From assembly GCA_035259145.1 (NCBI GenBank), contig DATFWQ010000051.1, positions 1-61,101 on the forward strand: a stretch of 61,101 nt of DNA, in the 5' to 3' direction. The notes beneath the pieces were generated by a model. It was given only the letters and a program-made list of their open reading frames with translations. It was not told the origin of the DNA and did no database searches. The stretch is from CF-161 sp035259145. GTDB taxonomy: Bacteria > Chloroflexota > Dormibacteria > Dormibacterales > Dormibacteraceae. Position 1 is the stretch's first letter. Each line of letters opens with the position of its first letter. Both the position numbers and the translations under genes were made by a program. This document shows positions 59,261-61,101 of this stretch, one piece after another.

Positions 59261-60955
59261 TTACAGCCGCTCTTCGACCAGCGCTACGAGCTGACCCATC
59301 TGCTCTGCGTCGAAGACCAAGCGGGCGCCGGCTGCCTCGAACAGCTCTGACAGTGGCCGGGTGCCGCCGAGCGCGAGCGCGCCGCGGTAGGCCGCTACAG
59401 TACTGGCCTGGTCCCCCATGCTGTTTCGCCACACCTGCAGGGCTCCCAGCTGCGCGATCCCGTACTCGATGTAATAGAAGGGGTGAGTGAAGAAGTGGGG
59501 CTGGGCCAGCCAGCGTGCGATCCTCAGCTCATCATTGCCGCTCCAGTCAACGCCCCGCTGGAACCGCTCCCGGAGGCGCAGCCACTGCCGGTCTCGCGCA
59601 TCGCGGTCGTGACCCTCGCCGCTCGTGTAGATCCAGTGCTGGAACGCGTCCACGGTGGCGATGTGTGCAAGCACGACCAGGATGCCCTGAAGATGGCTCT
59701 CGCGTGAGCGCTTCTCCTCTTCTGGGCTGAAGAACCCGCCTGCAGCCTGACCCAGATACGACGCCGCCAGCAGCTCCATCGACATCGAAGCCACCTCGGC
59801 CATCTCTGAGCCCGGGTGCCGCTGGAAGATGAGCGGCTGGCATGCATGTGCCTCGAAGCTGTGAAAGGCGTGACCCGACTCGTGGAGGAGCGTGCGTACG
59901 TCAGAGTCCGTCCCTGTCGCATTCATGAATATGAAGGGACGCTTTCGATAAGCAAGGGTGGTGCAGTAGCCGCCCGGGGCCTTGCCCTGCCGGCTGTCCA
60001 GGTCGAGGAGCCCCTCCCGCCTCATGATCTCGAAGTAGCCGCCGAGGTCCGTGTTCACCCGGGCGAAAACCGCCTGGGCTCGGGCCGTCAGGGCGCCCAC
60101 GTCGGCGAAGGGCCTGAGCGGCGGCCGGCCCAGCGCATCCGCTACACCCGTCAGGCCGTCGATTCCGTCCCACGGCTGCAGGCAATCCAGGCCCATCAGC
60201 TCACGGCGCCGCGCCATCATGCGCTCGACCGCGGGAACCACAGTCTGCTCCACCGCATCGTGAAACCGCTCGCAGTCTTTGGGGGTGTAGTCGAAGCGGT
60301 TCTTTTCAGCGTGGGCGTAGTCGCGGTAGTTGGCGAACCCGGCATTGCGCGCAACGGCCTGGCGCAGCTCGTACTGACGGTCGAAGATATCCGCGATCGC
60401 GTCTCGCTGGTTGGCGAAGGTCCCCAGGTGAAGCTTGAACGCGCGCTCCCGTACCTGACGATCGGGGCTGGCCTCGTGGATGCGCAGCGCCGGAAGCGGA
60501 ACGGACCGACCGTCCCAGGTCGCATTCAGGCCGGCCGCCAGCTTCTGCCATCGGCTGGAAAGCTCCTGCAGCTCGCCAAGGAGCGGGACGTTCGCCTCCC
60601 GAAAGAGCTCCTCCTGATTGCGCATTCGGCGGAGGACCATCTCGAGGTCGGGCGCCGAGTGGCCGGTGGCCAGCAGCCTCCTACCGAGGCGGACCCGCTG
60701 CTCCTGGGCTCGAGGCCCGATGTCCTTCGCGAAGCGAAGGTGTGTCGCTTCCTTCTCGGGGTCTGCGGTGTCGCACGTGTAGGCCACGGACGCCAGCGCG
60801 CCCGCTTCGGAAAGAATCTCCTCGAACCGTGACCAGGCGCTGAGCCAGCCGTCGACGTCGTCCAGTGGTGCGGCGGCGAGGTGCTCGTAGTGCGGCTCGA
60901 TCTCAGGCCAGGTGGCCTGGGCGAGGTCCCGTGGAGACTGAGGAGCGGCGGTCAC
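59261..60955 (-). CDS. M3 family oligoendopeptidase (PepF-like)
   Basis: Zinc metallopeptidase of 564 residues. The HExxH motif is in TLLHESGHAFHSFE (near residue 358), with the downstream Glu of the third zinc ligand in EMAEVASMSMELLA. The ANQRDAIADIFDRQYELRQ and NAGFANYRDYAHAEKNRFDYTP regions are standard for PepF/M3. It degrades short peptides in the cytoplasm. It starts with GTG 60955; TAACCT on the minus strand ends six bases upstream. It is convergent with purL and divergent from purF. Confidence 0.92.
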   Translation of the reverse strand: MTAAPQSPRDLAQATWPEIEPHYEHLAAAPLDDVDGWLSAWSRFEEILSEAGALASVAYTCDTADPEKEATHLRFAKDIGPRAQEQRVRLGRRLLATGHSAPDLEMVLRRMRNQEELFREANVPLLGELQELSSRWQKLAAGLNATWDGRSVPLPALRIHEASPDRQVRERAFKLHLGTFANQRDAIADIFDRQYELRQAVARNAGFANYRDYAHAEKNRFDYTPKDCERFHDAVEQTVVPAVERMMARRRELMGLDCLQPWDGIDGLTGVADALGRPPLRPFADVGALTARAQAVFARVNTDLGGYFEIMRREGLLDLDSRQGKAPGGYCTTLAYRKRPFIFMNATGTDSDVRTLLHESGHAFHSFEAHACQPLIFQRHPGSEMAEVASMSMELLAASYLGQAAGGFFSPEEEKRSRESHLQGILVVLAHIATVDAFQHWIYTSGEGHDRDARDRQWLRLRERFQRGVDWSGNDELRIARWLAQPHFFTHPFYYIEYGIAQLGALQVWRNSMGDQASTVAAYRGALALGGTRPLSELFEAAGARLVFDAEQMGQLVALVEERL

Positions 60956-60986
60956 CGTCCAAGGTTAGCTACCATCGAACTGGCCT
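60956..60986. promoter_or_regulatory. Bidirectional leaderless promoter for M3 peptidase and purF
   Basis: Thirty-one bases separate the starts. Minus-strand TAACCT (60962-60967) lies six bases from the peptidase GTG. Plus-strand TACCAT (60970-60975) lies 11 bases from the purF GTG. No Shine-Dalgarno is seen on either side. Confidence 0.45.
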
Positions 60987-61101
60987 GTGTGCGGCATCTT
61001 TGGTATCCATGGCGACCGCGTCGACGTCGCCAACCTGACCTACTTCGGCCTCTTTGCTCTCCAGCACCGGGGTCAGGAGTCGGCGGGGATCGCCGTCGGC
61101 G
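60987..61101 (+). CDS. purF: Amidophosphoribosyltransferase (5' part, runs off window)
   Basis: First committed step of purine synthesis. The visible 38 codons read CGIFGIHGDRVDVANLTYFG then LFALQHRGQESAGIAVG, the N-terminal-nucleophile glutaminase domain; Cys2 becomes the catalytic N-terminal cysteine. The gene continues beyond 61101. Its position after purB-purC-purS-purQ-purL completes the cluster despite the intervening M3 peptidase gene. Confidence 0.93.
   Translation, partial: MCGIFGIHGDRVDVANLTYFGLFALQHRGQESAGIAVG

Overview
The window is a gene-dense, high-GC chromosomal stretch from a free-living bacterium. It carries F420 biosynthesis genes, an F420-dependent glucose-6-phosphate dehydrogenase, a GuaB3-type IMP dehydrogenase paralog, paired DUF881 proteins and the GlgC plus GlgM-type glycogen pair. 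Many genes have a TAnnnT-like -10 box 6-8 bases before the start codon and no Shine-Dalgarno sequence, which implies widespread leaderless mRNAs. Together this points to a soil lineage near Actinomycetota or Chloroflexota, with Candidatus Dormibacterota as my leading guess. That is inference; no rRNA or tRNA gene is present to test it.

Layout. 1-2.9 kb: a 198-bp MITE-like inverted-repeat element, a DUF6745 gene pair, and an MNT/HEPN toxin-antitoxin pair with a clear operator-promoter. 2.9-6.0 kb: a minus-strand operon, 140-aa protein > 69-aa membrane protein > fgd > cofC/fbiD > cofE. 6.0-17.1 kb: single housekeeping or accessory genes (birA, sirtuin, MFS transporter, phosphoesterase, vapBC, cysS, a molybdopterin-binding protein, DUF309, an SAMHD1-like HD hydrolase, a threonine dehydratase-like enzyme, lactate racemase-like larA, a split-barrel oxidoreductase). 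17.1-22.4 kb: a sugar-acid catabolic locus with regulator > iolB > uxaE facing a Gfo/Idh dehydrogenase; the regulator is an unusual GntR-LacI-pseudoSDR fusion. 22.4-30 kb: threonine aldolase, PHA granule regulation (phasin/H1-like protein facing phaR across a perfect 17-bp palindrome), two DUF881 membrane proteins, glutamate dehydrogenase, L,D-transpeptidase and a glycolipid-binding-like protein.

30-39 kb: guaB3-guaA-purD-purE, then split pyruvate carboxylase genes (pycB, pycA) separated by the wreck of a 3-hydroxyisobutyrate dehydrogenase-like gene, then enoyl-CoA hydratase and Nudix genes. 40-46 kb: YbjQ, glgC, glgM, a 35-aa membrane peptide with twin hairpins, and an exopolysaccharide cassette (lipid-phosphate sugar transferase plus a GT2-GT26 fusion). 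46-53.5 kb: methyltransferase and phosphoesterase; a DUF433 regulator with an SOS-like box between its -35 and -10; an 875-aa NB-ARC/TPR STAND NTPase; an ECF sigma factor with a large membrane-anchored beta-propeller partner. 53.7-61.1 kb: purB-purC-purS-purQ-purL, an M3 peptidase facing them, and the start of purF at the window edge.

The window holds seven complete genes of de novo purine synthesis (purD, E, B, C, S, Q, L), the start of purF, and the IMP-to-GMP branch (guaB3, guaA). Palindromic repeats sit in two convergent gaps (50.8 and 59.1 kb) and a different tandem hairpin repeat lies between guaA and purD. I saw no tRNA, rRNA, CRISPR array, prophage or intact insertion sequence. The best candidates for undescribed biology are the pseudo-SDR regulator, the SOS-box DUF433/STAND pair and the MNT/HEPN operator.
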